Shown piece after piece: positions 34,109 to 42,758 of a DNA stretch of 64,000 nucleotides. The stretch comes from Psychrobacillus lasiicapitis (lineage in GTDB: Bacteria; Bacillota; Bacilli; Bacillales_A; Planococcaceae), in the NCBI RefSeq assembly GCF_006861795.1, contig NZ_VDGH01000014.1:1332-65331 (forward strand), read 5' to 3'. Below the pieces are notes generated by a model. It was not told the origin of the DNA and searched no databases. It saw nothing but the letters and a program-made list of their open reading frames with translations. A program made the translations under genes and the position numbers. Positions within the stretch are counted from its first letter, which is position 1, and each line of letters opens with the position of its first letter.

Positions 34109-34181
34109 TAATAGACATGTAAGAAAAGAATTATGTCTATTTTTAAAGCACATTGCCGTATTGTGGGCAATGTGCTTTTTT
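34109..34181 (+). terminator. attenuator region: two successive hairpins
   Basis: First stem AATAGACAT / ATGTCTATT (about 34110-34140), then a strong terminator AAAGCACATTGCC / GGCAATGTGCTTT (34145-34178) followed by T6. It lies inside the leader, after leader peptide 1 and before the exporter genes, so readthrough must be regulated. Confidence 0.8.
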
Positions 34182-34234
34182 GCGTTTAATGATTTCCATT
34201 TTTTGGTGAAAAATTAGATGGGGGAGTGTTGGAT

Positions 34235-34291
34235 ATGACTATTCAGCGAACAAAACAAATTTTATTAAAGGAATCTCTAGAAGGCGGATAG
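34235..34291 (+). CDS. possible leader peptide 2 (18 residues)
   Basis: ATG at 34235 to TAG at 34291, preceded by GGGGGAGTG; peptide begins MTIQRTKQIL. It lies after the attenuator and 44 bases before the first exporter gene. It may couple translation to the exporter gene or be incidental. Confidence 0.4.
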   Translation: MTIQRTKQILLKESLEGG

Positions 34292-34334
34292 CCGAACGTA
34301 TAAGTGGATTTGAAGAGGAAAGAGGGGTTAATGA

Positions 34335-36077
34335 ATGTTTTCTGTTTTATTTAAATTAAAATGGTTTTTCCAAGATAACTGGAAGCGGTATACAGTTGCG
34401 GTAGGACTGCTTATTGTTGCGAGTGTTATAGAAATTTTACCTCCTTGGGTAGTAGGGAATGCAATTGATACTATTACTTTGGGTGAAATGACGTCCAGTC
34501 AATTATGGCAATACTTTTTCATCTTTATCGCAATAATTATTGTAGCGTATGCACTAAATTTTATATGGCAATATCAGTTATTCGGTGGTTCGATTTCAAT
34601 TGAGCGAATTTTGCGTACTAAGTTAAATCGCAAATTTTTAAGTATGACACCAACTTTTTATGAAAAAAATCGTACGGGTGACTTAATGGCTCGTGCAACA
34701 AATGATTTAAATGCAGTATCACAAACTGCAGGCTTTGGAATCATGACACTAATTGATTCGACAATGTATATGGCAGCTTTAATATTAGCAATGGGCTTCA
34801 TCATTTCTTGGAAGCTTACATTCTTCGCACTTTTACCTATACCGATTTTGGCAATTATCATGCAATATTTAGGGAAAATCATTCATGAAAAATATATGAC
34901 TGCCCAAGATGCATTTGGTGAGTTAAACGACCGCGTTTTAGAATCGATTGCTGGTGTTCGAGTTATTCGTGCATATGTGCAAGAGCGTGCGGATGAAAAA
35001 ACGTTTGCTGATATGAGTGAAGACGTATACCAAAAAAATATGGTAGTGGAACGAATTGATGCACTTTTTGGACCGATTACGAAAGTAGGTACGGGCATAA
35101 GCTATGTAGTTGCTTTAGGATACGGTGCGTACTTAGTCTCTAGAGGCGAGATGACAGTTGGGAATTTGATCACGTTTAACGTGTACTTAGGTATGGCAAT
35201 CTGGCCAATGTTCGCAATTGGTGAGCTGATAAATGTCATGCAACGAGGGAATGCTTCTTTAGATCGTGTACAGGAAACATTGGATTATGAACAAGATGTA
35301 AAAGATCCGACCAATCCAATCACTTTAAAAAATGCAAGCTCCGTTGGTTTTGAACAGTTTGGATTCCAATATCCGCTGTCCCAAGTGAAAAACCTGCAAA
35401 ATATCCAAGTGAAACTGAAAAAAGGGCAAACGCTTGGAATCGTCGGGAAAACTGGTTCAGGGAAAACGACTTTTATGAAACAATTATTGAAGGAATATCC
35501 GATTGGTACAGGTGCTTTAACGATTGGAGAGACGACAATTTCCGAACAAACTAAAGCTCAAGTGTTAGAATGGATTGGCTATGTTCCACAGGATCATGTG
35601 TTATTTTCTCGAACGATTCGTCAAAACATTCTATTTGGAAAAGAAGATGCAACGGAAGATGAGCTAGAAGATGCAATTCGCTTAGCGCATTTCCAACAAG
35701 ATTTGATGAATTTACCGATGGGCCTAGAAACATTAGTAGGAGAAAAAGGTGTTTCTTTATCGGGTGGTCAAAAGCAGCGTGTGTCGATTGCTCGCGCGCT
35801 TATTAAAAATCCTGAAATACTATTGTTAGATGATTCGCTTTCAGCGGTAGACGCGAAAACAGAAGCGAAAATCATTGAAAATATTCAAACAGAACGTAGT
35901 GGGAAGACAACAATTATTACGACGCATCGATTATCCGGTATTCAGCATGCAGACCATATTATCGTGCTAGATGAAGGACTGATAGTAGAAGAGGGTACTC
36001 ACGAAGAGCTTCTTTTACAAAATGGTTGGTACAAAGAGCAATACGATCGTCAACAGCTTGAGGGGGTGTCGTCATGA
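34335..36077 (+). CDS. bmrC: heterodimeric ABC exporter subunit, BmrC/YheI-like
   Basis: Half-transporter of a multidrug exporter: six membrane helices (residues 1-310), then the ATPase domain with Walker A GKTGSGKTT, Q-loop YVPQDHVLFSR, signature LSGGQKQR and Walker B ILLLDDSLSAVDAK. Walker B ends in Asp rather than the catalytic Glu, the degenerate-site feature of heterodimeric exporters such as BmrCD. Many segments match BmrC (FYEKNRTGDLMAR, DRVLESIAGVRVIRAYVQE, NVYLGMAIWPMFAIGELINVMQRGNASLDRV). 580 residues, against about 585 in BmrC. It overlaps the bmrD-like gene by four bases. Confidence 0.93.
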   Translation: MFSVLFKLKWFFQDNWKRYTVAVGLLIVASVIEILPPWVVGNAIDTITLGEMTSSQLWQYFFIFIAIIIVAYALNFIWQYQLFGGSISIERILRTKLNRKFLSMTPTFYEKNRTGDLMARATNDLNAVSQTAGFGIMTLIDSTMYMAALILAMGFIISWKLTFFALLPIPILAIIMQYLGKIIHEKYMTAQDAFGELNDRVLESIAGVRVIRAYVQERADEKTFADMSEDVYQKNMVVERIDALFGPITKVGTGISYVVALGYGAYLVSRGEMTVGNLITFNVYLGMAIWPMFAIGELINVMQRGNASLDRVQETLDYEQDVKDPTNPITLKNASSVGFEQFGFQYPLSQVKNLQNIQVKLKKGQTLGIVGKTGSGKTTFMKQLLKEYPIGTGALTIGETTISEQTKAQVLEWIGYVPQDHVLFSRTIRQNILFGKEDATEDELEDAIRLAHFQQDLMNLPMGLETLVGEKGVSLSGGQKQRVSIARALIKNPEILLLDDSLSAVDAKTEAKIIENIQTERSGKTTIITTHRLSGIQHADHIIVLDEGLIVEEGTHEELLLQNGWYKEQYDRQQLEGVSS

Positions 36078-37813
36078 GTACAGGAAAACGACTCTACCAT
36101 TACGCATTATTTTATAAAAAACCAATTTTGCTTGGTTTAATCTTTTTAACAATTGCGGTGTTTGCCGATTTATCGGGGCCTTTCATCGCCAAGACAATCA
36201 TCGACAAACATATTGTAGAAGGTGCCATTGAATTTCAACCGATTCTACTGTTACTAGGATTGTTTTTTGGATTAAGTGTTGTTACGGCAGTTTTTCGATA
36301 TTTCATGTTTATACAGCTACAAATAGGAGCGAATCGGGTGGTACAAAAACTGCGAAACGATGTATTTCAACATATCCAGACGCTACCGATTCAGTACTTT
36401 GACAATTTGCCTGCTGGTAAAGTGGTAGCTCGTGTTACAAATGATACAGAGGCAATTCGTAATTTATATGTGCAAGTATTATCACAATTCGCAACGAGTA
36501 TTATTTCTATTCTAGGGGTCTACATCGCGCTCTTCATACTAAATGTACGAATGGCTTTGATGGCTTTATTTGTTCTACCGATCATTTATATTTGGATGAT
36601 TAGTTATCGTAAATATGCCTCTAAATATAATCATATCGTTCGGACGAAAATTGCGGATTTGAACGCAATGCTCAATGAATCGATTCAGGGGATGTCCATT
36701 ATTCAAGCGTTTAAACGAGAAAAGCAAATGGACCGAGAATTTGAAGAGATGAATGAAGAGCATTATCGCTATCAGAAAAAATTATTAATACTAGATTCCG
36801 CAACATCGTTTAACTTAGTAAGTGTCCTGCGTTCCATTATGTTTATTATGTTCATTACTTATTTTGGCTTCCAATCAATGGATCCAAGTATTATCGTATC
36901 AGCTGGTATGTTGTATGCATTCGTAGATTATACGACTAGATTATTCAACCCAATTACAGGAATCGTAAATCAGTTCTCGCAATTGGAAAGATCACTTGTA
37001 GCTGGTTCTCGTGTTTTTACATTACTTGATGAGTCAGGCGAAAAAGTAGCGGATAAGAAAATGGAGCGATACGAAGGAAATGTAGAGTTTCAAAATGTTT
37101 CATTCGCATACAAGGAGCAAGAGTATGTGTTAAAAAACTTGAACTTTATAGCAAATAAAGGAGAAACGGTGGCACTTGTAGGGCATACAGGATCTGGTAA
37201 AAGCTCCATTATGAATTTATTGTTCCGTTTCTATGATTCTTCCAAAGGGAAAATTCTAATTGATGGAATCGATATTACCAGCCTACCAAGACAAACAATT
37301 CGCGAGCATATGGGAATTGTTTTGCAGGATCCCTACTTGTTTTCTGGAACGATTGCATCGAATGTGAGCTTAAACGATCCGAAAATCTCCCGGGAGAAAG
37401 TAGAGGCTTCATTAGCTGCAGTTGGTGGAGAACGAGTGTTAAAAAACTTGGAAAAAGGTTTGGATGAACCGGTTATTGAGAAAGGGAGCACATTATCTTC
37501 TGGCCAAAGGCAACTCGTGTCTTTTGCTAGAGCACTTGCATTCGATCCAGCTATTCTCATTCTCGATGAAGCAACGTCTAATATTGACACGGAAACTGAA
37601 GAAATCATCCAACATGCAATGGATGTATTGAAAAAAGGAAGAACCACTTTCATCATTGCGCACCGACTTTCTACTATTAAAAATGCAGACCGTATTTTAG
37701 TATTAGACCGCGGGGAAATTGTAGAGAGTGGAACACATGAAGAATTGCTAGAACTGCAAGGTCGCTATGAGCAAATGTATAAATTGCAAGCAGGAGTATC
37801 CTCATACGCATAA
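36074..37813 (+). CDS. bmrD: heterodimeric ABC exporter subunit, BmrD/YheH-like
   Basis: Second half of the exporter: six helices then an ATPase domain with Walker A GHTGSGKSS, Q-loop IVLQDPYLFSG, signature LSSGQRQ and Walker B LILDEATSNID with a catalytic Glu. This subunit therefore supplies one Walker B Glu and its partner the degenerate site. At 579 residues it lacks the roughly 90-residue insertion in the membrane domain of B. subtilis BmrD (about 673 residues). GGGGGTG precedes the ATG, which overlaps the stop of the bmrC-like gene. Substrates are probably amphipathic drugs, by family. Confidence 0.9.
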   Translation: MSTGKRLYHYALFYKKPILLGLIFLTIAVFADLSGPFIAKTIIDKHIVEGAIEFQPILLLLGLFFGLSVVTAVFRYFMFIQLQIGANRVVQKLRNDVFQHIQTLPIQYFDNLPAGKVVARVTNDTEAIRNLYVQVLSQFATSIISILGVYIALFILNVRMALMALFVLPIIYIWMISYRKYASKYNHIVRTKIADLNAMLNESIQGMSIIQAFKREKQMDREFEEMNEEHYRYQKKLLILDSATSFNLVSVLRSIMFIMFITYFGFQSMDPSIIVSAGMLYAFVDYTTRLFNPITGIVNQFSQLERSLVAGSRVFTLLDESGEKVADKKMERYEGNVEFQNVSFAYKEQEYVLKNLNFIANKGETVALVGHTGSGKSSIMNLLFRFYDSSKGKILIDGIDITSLPRQTIREHMGIVLQDPYLFSGTIASNVSLNDPKISREKVEASLAAVGGERVLKNLEKGLDEPVIEKGSTLSSGQRQLVSFARALAFDPAILILDEATSNIDTETEEIIQHAMDVLKKGRTTFIIAHRLSTIKNADRILVLDRGEIVESGTHEELLELQGRYEQMYKLQAGVSSYA

Positions 37814-37819
37814 TGCGTG

Positions 37820-37842
37820 TGGGGATATTCCCTTTTTTATGG
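37820..37842 (+). terminator. weak terminator after the bmrD-like gene
   Basis: GGGGATATTCCC self-complementary stem followed by T6, 15-20 bases after the stop codon. The stem is short, so termination may be partial. Confidence 0.45.
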
Positions 37843-37915
37843 TGAGCATGTAAAGATAGTGCTTCTTAGAATTGAGCAGGGTAAACGATGAGCCATTCCA
37901 GTAGCTTGATCGTAG

Positions 37916-38160
37916 TTTGGACAATTTCCTCGCGAGGTTGGACGATCTCCCTTGTAAACTGGACAATCATTGCAAGGTTGGACAATCCCTCTCAGAAGCT
38001 GGACAATCTTTTCAAAAAGTTGGACAATCTCTCCTCAAAGTTGGACAATCACCTCCAGGAGTTGGACAATCCCTTTCAGAAGTTGGACGATCTTTTCAAA
38101 AGGTTGGACGATCTCCCTCACAAACTGGACAATCATACAAAGTCGTTCAATCTCTCTCCG
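37916..38160 (+). repeat. 21-bp tandem array, core GTTGGACAATC
   Basis: TGGAC(A/G) begins at 37918, 37939, 37960, 37979, 38000, 38021, 38042, 38063, 38084, 38105 and 38126. Steps are exactly 21 except one of 19. Units fall into subtypes that recur in order (CTCTCAGAAG, then CTTTTCAAAA, and so on), so a longer block was duplicated. Because 21 is a multiple of three, all forward frames stay open, but none has a ribosome site. It lies about 105 bases after the bmrD-like stop, in the same orientation. Confidence 0.85.
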
Positions 38161-38273
38161 ACTATTCTTTTATAAGAGAATTTTTTATCCGATGCGGAGG
38201 AATCCCTATTGAAGTTTTATGACGCTCATCGTATATTTAGAGAGACGAAATAAAATTAAAAAAGAGGTTGTCT

Positions 38274-39530
38274 ATGTTAAATTGGCTACGGGATTGGAAA
38301 ATCAAAATAGCTTCCTTCAATAGAAATATTCGATTGTTCATGCTTGCCAATATGCTCATTCAAACTGGAATGGGAATATTTGCAGTTATGTACAATTTAT
38401 ATATTAAAGAATTAGGATTTCCGGAAACTGTTAATGGAACCGTCATCTCTATGACTTCCCTTGCAACGGCAATAATACTTATTCCAGCAGGATTTTTAAG
38501 CGACCGATACGGGAGAAAAGGAATGATTATTCTCGGGACTATCGTTTCTGTATTAACTCTTTTTTATCGAAGCGTTACAATAAGCGAACAGTCCATTATA
38601 TACGCGGCATTTCTAACTGGTTTGTTTATGGCGTTAGTACAGGTTTCAGGTGTTCCCTTTCTAGCAGAAAATTCGCGTGCTAGCGAGCGAATGCATTTAT
38701 TTAGTATTCATTTTTCATTGGTTACAATAGCAAGTGTTATTGGAAGTTTAGGGGGAGGGGTATTGGCGGATGCATTGCATCTATATGCTAATATGTCCGT
38801 GCTTATATCGATCAAATGGGTATTAATAATAGGGTCGTTCATATTTGGATTGGGGTTAATTCCTTTATTTCAATTAAAGCCAAGTGAAAAAGTGGAAGAA
38901 ACAGTAAGAGGGACAGATGCAAAAACAAAAGAAATTCCTAGTAATTTCAAACGAAATATTACTGTAATTGTGCTGTTTGGATTTGCCAATTTGCTAATAG
39001 GTACGGGTTCTGGATTAGTCATTCCTTATTTGAATTTATATTTTTCCAATCGATTTGATGCTTCCAATGCTTATGTTGGGTTAATCTTGTCACTAGGTTC
39101 GGCAATGACTGCAGTTGCTATGTTACTAGGACCTGCACTTGTGAAGAGAGTAGGGCATGTGCGTGCCTTAGTGATATTCCAACTACTTTCTATTCCTTTT
39201 TTATTTATCACAGGCTATACAAATTCTCTTATCATTGCATCTCTTGGATTTTTACTTCGCCAAGCGTTGATGAATGCTGGAAACCCGATCCAAAGTGCAA
39301 TTGCAATGGACCTTGTGCATGATAAATATAAAGGACTGGCAAATTCAGTAAATCAGATGGTATTCCACATTGGCTGGGCGAGTACAGGAGGAATTGCAAC
39401 AGGGCTTGTAATGGCCTATGGATTTTATTGGGGCTATGCATATACGTTTTCAATTACCGGTGTTTTATATATTATCGCTTCTACTTATTTTTATATTTTA
39501 TTTGGACGCAAGAAGCTGGGGTCAGCATAA
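38274..39530 (+). CDS. major facilitator superfamily transporter
   Basis: A 418-residue permease with 12 predicted membrane helices and the MFS loop 2-3 signature GFLSDRYGRKGM. The middle loop (about residues 205-230) is charged. The second half contains MNAGNPIQSAIAMDLVHDKYKGLANSVNQMVFHIGWA, a stretch common in the drug-efflux and sugar-efflux like MFS groups. ATG at 38274, with AGAGG six bases upstream, is favoured over the TTG two codons before. Substrate unknown. A strong terminator follows. Confidence 0.88.
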   Translation: MLNWLRDWKIKIASFNRNIRLFMLANMLIQTGMGIFAVMYNLYIKELGFPETVNGTVISMTSLATAIILIPAGFLSDRYGRKGMIILGTIVSVLTLFYRSVTISEQSIIYAAFLTGLFMALVQVSGVPFLAENSRASERMHLFSIHFSLVTIASVIGSLGGGVLADALHLYANMSVLISIKWVLIIGSFIFGLGLIPLFQLKPSEKVEETVRGTDAKTKEIPSNFKRNITVIVLFGFANLLIGTGSGLVIPYLNLYFSNRFDASNAYVGLILSLGSAMTAVAMLLGPALVKRVGHVRALVIFQLLSIPFLFITGYTNSLIIASLGFLLRQALMNAGNPIQSAIAMDLVHDKYKGLANSVNQMVFHIGWASTGGIATGLVMAYGFYWGYAYTFSITGVLYIIASTYFYILFGRKKLGSA

Positions 39531-39567
39531 AAGCGCAAGGGAGGAGGATCCCTTGCGCTTTTTTAGT
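39529..39567. terminator. bidirectional terminator
   Basis: Stem AAAAGCGCAAGGGA / TCCCTTGCGCTTTT with T6, between the convergent MFS and yheE genes; it overlaps the end of both. Confidence 0.88.
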
Positions 39568-39790
39568 CATACACATGAAAAAGCATGAGTTCATGAATCA
39601 TTTTCTTTACTGCTTGTTCGTCTGTAGGGGGCTCGCCTAGCCATTTTATCGTTCCATCTGGTTCATATTCCGCAGTATATCTTGTATTTCGATAGAAGAA
39701 TGAAATCGACCAACCTGGTAATTGCTTATTTTCATATAATGGTTTGAAGCTAAAATGCTGCAGCAATTCTATCAACCTTTCATGTGGCAT
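39563..39790 (-). CDS. yheE: YheE family protein
   Basis: A 75-residue soluble protein of the small YheE (DUF5342) family, function unknown. Recognised from LPGWSISFFYRNTRYTAEYEPDGTIKW and its place between the bmr-like genes and yheB/yheA, as in B. subtilis. The ribosome site is weak. It is divergent from the ferritin-like gene. Confidence 0.78.
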   Translation of the reverse strand: MPHERLIELLQHFSFKPLYENKQLPGWSISFFYRNTRYTAEYEPDGTIKWLGEPPTDEQAVKKMIHELMLFHVYD

Positions 39791-39838
39791 AATTTTCTCG
39801 CATACACTAGTAGAAATGACTAAAGAAGGAGCGTCAAA

Positions 39839-40228
39839 TTGTTTACTGAAAAATTAAAACAAGCAATACTAAACGAATATGAAGATTATCACTTTTATCG
39901 TTCTATGTATAAATTAACTGACGATCCGTATTGGCAAAGTTTTATCGAGCATATATATTTAGATGAAAAAAGCCATTACGAAATGTTCCAACAATTATAT
40001 TATATGCTTACAGGGACATTTGTTCAAAGTTTCCCGGAGCCTAAAGAGTGTTTTGATTTGAAAGAGTGTGCAAAAAACGCAATAAAAGATGAGTTGGAAG
40101 GGGCAGAAATGTATAAGGAAATGCTGCTCCAAATACCGATTCAGCAAGCATACGCTCCCCTGTTTGTGGCGATGCATGACGAAACGGAGCATGCTATTCG
40201 TTTATCTACGATGTACAACGCATTGTAA
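39839..40228 (+). CDS. ferritin-like protein, 129 residues
   Basis: An all-helical 129-residue protein with Glu/His spacing of ferritin-like di-iron bundles: ILNEYEDYHFYRSM in the first helix, YLDEKSHYEMFQ in the second, IKDELEGAEMYKEM in the third, and HDETEHAIRL in the fourth, giving the E...ExxH pairs. It may bind iron or act in rubrerythrin-like chemistry. The start is TTG with AAGGAG upstream. A comparable gene occurs at this place in relatives; the function is not established. Confidence 0.8.
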   Translation: MFTEKLKQAILNEYEDYHFYRSMYKLTDDPYWQSFIEHIYLDEKSHYEMFQQLYYMLTGTFVQSFPEPKECFDLKECAKNAIKDELEGAEMYKEMLLQIPIQQAYAPLFVAMHDETEHAIRLSTMYNAL

Positions 40229-40295
40229 TTACTTTTAGTGTTTGTCCTTCCTCTGCTATAATAAGTTAGAAGCTAGAGGAAAAAAGGTGAAAAAG

Positions 40296-41438
40296 ATGAA
40301 TTTTATATGGACAATCGCATTTATGGCAATCGTTGGAGCAGCAATAGGAGCAGTAACGAATCATTTGGCCATTAAAATGTTATTTAGGCCGCATGAAGCA
40401 AAATATATTGGATCATGGCGAGTTCCATTCACACCAGGTTTGATACCAAAAAGAAGAGATGAACTGGCAAAACAATTAGGCAATACGGTGATTAATCACC
40501 TATTAACTCCTGACATTTTTAAACGAAAATATTTCAATGAAGAAATGCAAGAAAAGACAACCAAATTGATCGTTCGCCAATTGAATGAAAAGATACTCCT
40601 TTCTGATAAAACAATTGCAGATTGGTTAAAGCTTGGAGGTCTTGAAAATATTGCGTCCATGGCAAATGGAAAAATTGAAAACCAAGTAGATATCCAATTT
40701 CAACAATTAAAGTCAAGATTTGAACGGGAAACAATCCGTGAGCTAGCACCTGCCGAATGGCAACAAAAAGCTGATACAAAAGTCGGTGAAATTGTTACTT
40801 ATATTCTTGAAAAGGGAGAAGAGTTTTTCGAGTCCGAACAAGGAAAAATGACTGTAAAAAACTTAATTGATGATTTCCTTTCCACTAAAGGGACACTCGG
40901 AAGTATGATCCAAATGTTCGTTGGAGAATCGTCCTCACTTGCAGGAAAAGTACAACCCGAAATCTTGAAGTTTCTAAAAGCACCGGGCACGAAAAATATG
41001 TTAGAAAACATTGTACGAAATGAATGGGAAAAGCTAAAAGATCGCCCGATTGTGGAGATGATTGATGGATTTGATTTTGAACCGGTCATTGCGAATGTGA
41101 AGAAGTATTTAACTGAACAGTTGGCCATTGAAGAACGTTTAAGTCATAGCTTAGTCCATTATTTCCCTGAAGCAACAGAATGGACCCAAACAAAGCTAGT
41201 TCCTAAGCTTACTAATTATGCTTTTATAGAAGCAGAAGCAAAATTAGAAGAAGTATTGCGCAAAATGAAATTAGAGGATATGGTAAAAGAGCAAGTCGAT
41301 TCTTTCCCAGTAGAACGTTTGGAAGAAATCGTACTTGGTATTTCCAAAAGAGAATTTAAAATGATTACCGTTTTAGGTGGATTTCTTGGAGGTCTCATTG
41401 GGATTATTCAAGGAATTATTGTATTTATAACGGGATAA
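40296..41438 (+). CDS. yheB: DUF445 family membrane protein, YheB
   Basis: A 380-residue protein with membrane helices at both ends (FIWTIAFMAIVGAAIGAVTNHLAI and MITVLGGFLGGLIGIIQGIIVFI) and a long helical domain between. The N-terminal motif GAVTNHLAIKMLFRPHEAKYIGSWRVPFTPGLIPKRR is the hallmark of DUF445/YheB proteins. Two halves carry related patterns, typical of the family. The frame extends to 40242, but AAAAGGTG before the ATG at 40296 sets the start. Function unknown; in the same order as in B. subtilis, next to yheA. Confidence 0.9.
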   Translation: MNFIWTIAFMAIVGAAIGAVTNHLAIKMLFRPHEAKYIGSWRVPFTPGLIPKRRDELAKQLGNTVINHLLTPDIFKRKYFNEEMQEKTTKLIVRQLNEKILLSDKTIADWLKLGGLENIASMANGKIENQVDIQFQQLKSRFERETIRELAPAEWQQKADTKVGEIVTYILEKGEEFFESEQGKMTVKNLIDDFLSTKGTLGSMIQMFVGESSSLAGKVQPEILKFLKAPGTKNMLENIVRNEWEKLKDRPIVEMIDGFDFEPVIANVKKYLTEQLAIEERLSHSLVHYFPEATEWTQTKLVPKLTNYAFIEAEAKLEEVLRKMKLEDMVKEQVDSFPVERLEEIVLGISKREFKMITVLGGFLGGLIGIIQGIIVFITG

Positions 41439-41452
41439 AGGGGCTAACTACA

Positions 41453-41797
41453 ATGATCAATATTTATGACGACATTAACAAACTAGAAGCATCACTACGA
41501 AAAACTAACGAGTTCGCAAACGTAAAGGCAGCTGTGGAGGCTGTAAAAGGAGATTCTGAATCATTAGCATTATTCCAAAGCTTTCGCAAAATCCAATTAA
41601 CTCTACAGGAAAAGCAAATGAAAGGCGAAGAAATTGCTGGCGAAGAATTAGAATACGCACAAAAAACTGCACAGCTTGCGCAAAACAATGAAAAAATTGC
41701 TAACATGCTTCAAGCCGAAATGGGATTAAGTCAGTTGATTGAAGAAGTAAATCGTGTATTGATTAAGCCGGTACAAGAATTATACGAAGGTATTTAA
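41453..41797 (+). CDS. yheA: YlbF/YmcA family protein, YheA
   Basis: A 114-residue helical protein of the YlbF/YmcA family. Its best-known members form the Y-complex that assists RNase Y-dependent mRNA maturation; the YheA paralogue is less understood. The pattern IYDDINKLEASLRKTNEF ... AAVEAVKGDSESLALFQSFRKIQ is characteristic. It starts 14 bases after yheB and is followed by a terminator, so the two form a unit. Confidence 0.88.
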   Translation: MINIYDDINKLEASLRKTNEFANVKAAVEAVKGDSESLALFQSFRKIQLTLQEKQMKGEEIAGEELEYAQKTAQLAQNNEKIANMLQAEMGLSQLIEEVNRVLIKPVQELYEGI

Positions 41798-41800
41798 TAG

Positions 41801-41836
41801 AAAGGATCTCTCCACAATTGGATGAGATCCTTTTTA
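41801..41836 (+). terminator. yheA terminator
   Basis: Stem AAAGGATCTC / GAGATCCTTT, then T-rich sequence. Confidence 0.85.
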
Positions 41837-41916
41837 TATTATAAAGAAGGAATATTGTAAGCGATGACGAATGTATTATTAATGAATGACTATTCACTGA
41901 CAAAGGGGAGTATGGA

Positions 41917-42696
41917 ATGTATAATACATTACGATTAGAAAAAGAAGGAAGAGTTGCTACATTAACATTAAATCGACCAGAAGCAATGAACTCGATGAAC
42001 GAAATTATGATGCAAGAGCTAGCAGTTTGTCTGGAATCTCTAAAGGAAGACACTGCTATACAAGTTCTCTTGCTTAAAGGAGAGGGACGTGCATTTTCGG
42101 CTGGTGGGGATATTAAAGCGATGCTAGATACGGAGAATCCTTTTAATATAGAAGAAGCGATGGAATATGTTTCACGCATTGCATTAGCATTATATACTTT
42201 ACCGCAAATAACAATCGCATCGGTACACGGAGCAGCAGCTGGACTTGGTTTTAGTATGGTACTTGGCTGTGATATAGTCATTGCCGAAGAAAATAGTAAA
42301 TTGGCAATGAACTTTATAGGTATTGGATTAGTTCCAGATGGCGGAGGACATTTCTTCTTAAAAGAAAGAGTGGGAGTTCCAAAAGCAAAGCAACTTATAT
42401 GGAGTGGTCAGTTGTTAAAAGGGATAGAGGCAAAAGAACTTGGTTTAGTAGATGAAGTTGCATCTGATGGCCTTGGATGGGCAACCGCAACATCCTATGC
42501 ACAAAAACTTCTCCAATCTCCAATCGCAGCGATGATTGCCTCAAAACAAATTTTACATGCAAGTAAAATAGAGGAACTGCAGTCCATCCTAGAACAAGAA
42601 GCAATTACTCAAACCGCAATGCGTAAAACCGCTGATCATATAGAGGGTATAAGTGCATTTGTTGCGAAACGAAAACCCGCATTCACAGGACAATAG
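41917..42696 (+). CDS. yhaR: enoyl-CoA hydratase/isomerase family protein
   Basis: A 259-residue crotonase-fold enzyme. The first oxyanion-hole segment is GRAFSAGGDIKAML; the second is HGAAAGLGFSMVLGCDIVIAEENSKLAMNFIGIGLVPDGG. The position of the second catalytic Glu of true hydratases appears as Asp or Gly in GLVPDGGG, as in several isomerase or accessory members, so the reaction is uncertain. It is the counterpart of B. subtilis YhaR by position and style. GGGGAG precedes the ATG. Confidence 0.85.
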   Translation: MYNTLRLEKEGRVATLTLNRPEAMNSMNEIMMQELAVCLESLKEDTAIQVLLLKGEGRAFSAGGDIKAMLDTENPFNIEEAMEYVSRIALALYTLPQITIASVHGAAAGLGFSMVLGCDIVIAEENSKLAMNFIGIGLVPDGGGHFFLKERVGVPKAKQLIWSGQLLKGIEAKELGLVDEVASDGLGWATATSYAQKLLQSPIAAMIASKQILHASKIEELQSILEQEAITQTAMRKTADHIEGISAFVAKRKPAFTGQ

Positions 42697-42710
42697 TTAA
42701 CGAAATATCT

Positions 42711-42747
42711 GCAGAAGATCACTATAATTAATCTTCTGCTATTTTTG
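42711..42747 (+). terminator. terminator after the enoyl-CoA hydratase gene
   Basis: Stem GCAGAAGAT / ATCTTCTGC followed by TATTTTT, about 15 bases after the stop. Confidence 0.75.
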
Positions 42748-42758
42748 TGGAAAAAATA

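Noticed and set aside
37916-38160. CRISPR array
   Set aside because: The repeats abut with no unique spacers of 25-40 bases, and no cas genes are near.
37888-38222. Three overlapping forward open frames of 80-101 residues in the 21-bp array
   Set aside because: A repeat whose period is a multiple of three keeps all frames open; none has a ribosome site and all three compete.
41763-42281. Minus-strand frame of 172 residues inside the enoyl-CoA hydratase gene
   Set aside because: Antisense shadow; Ser/Ile-rich product typical of reversed coding DNA.
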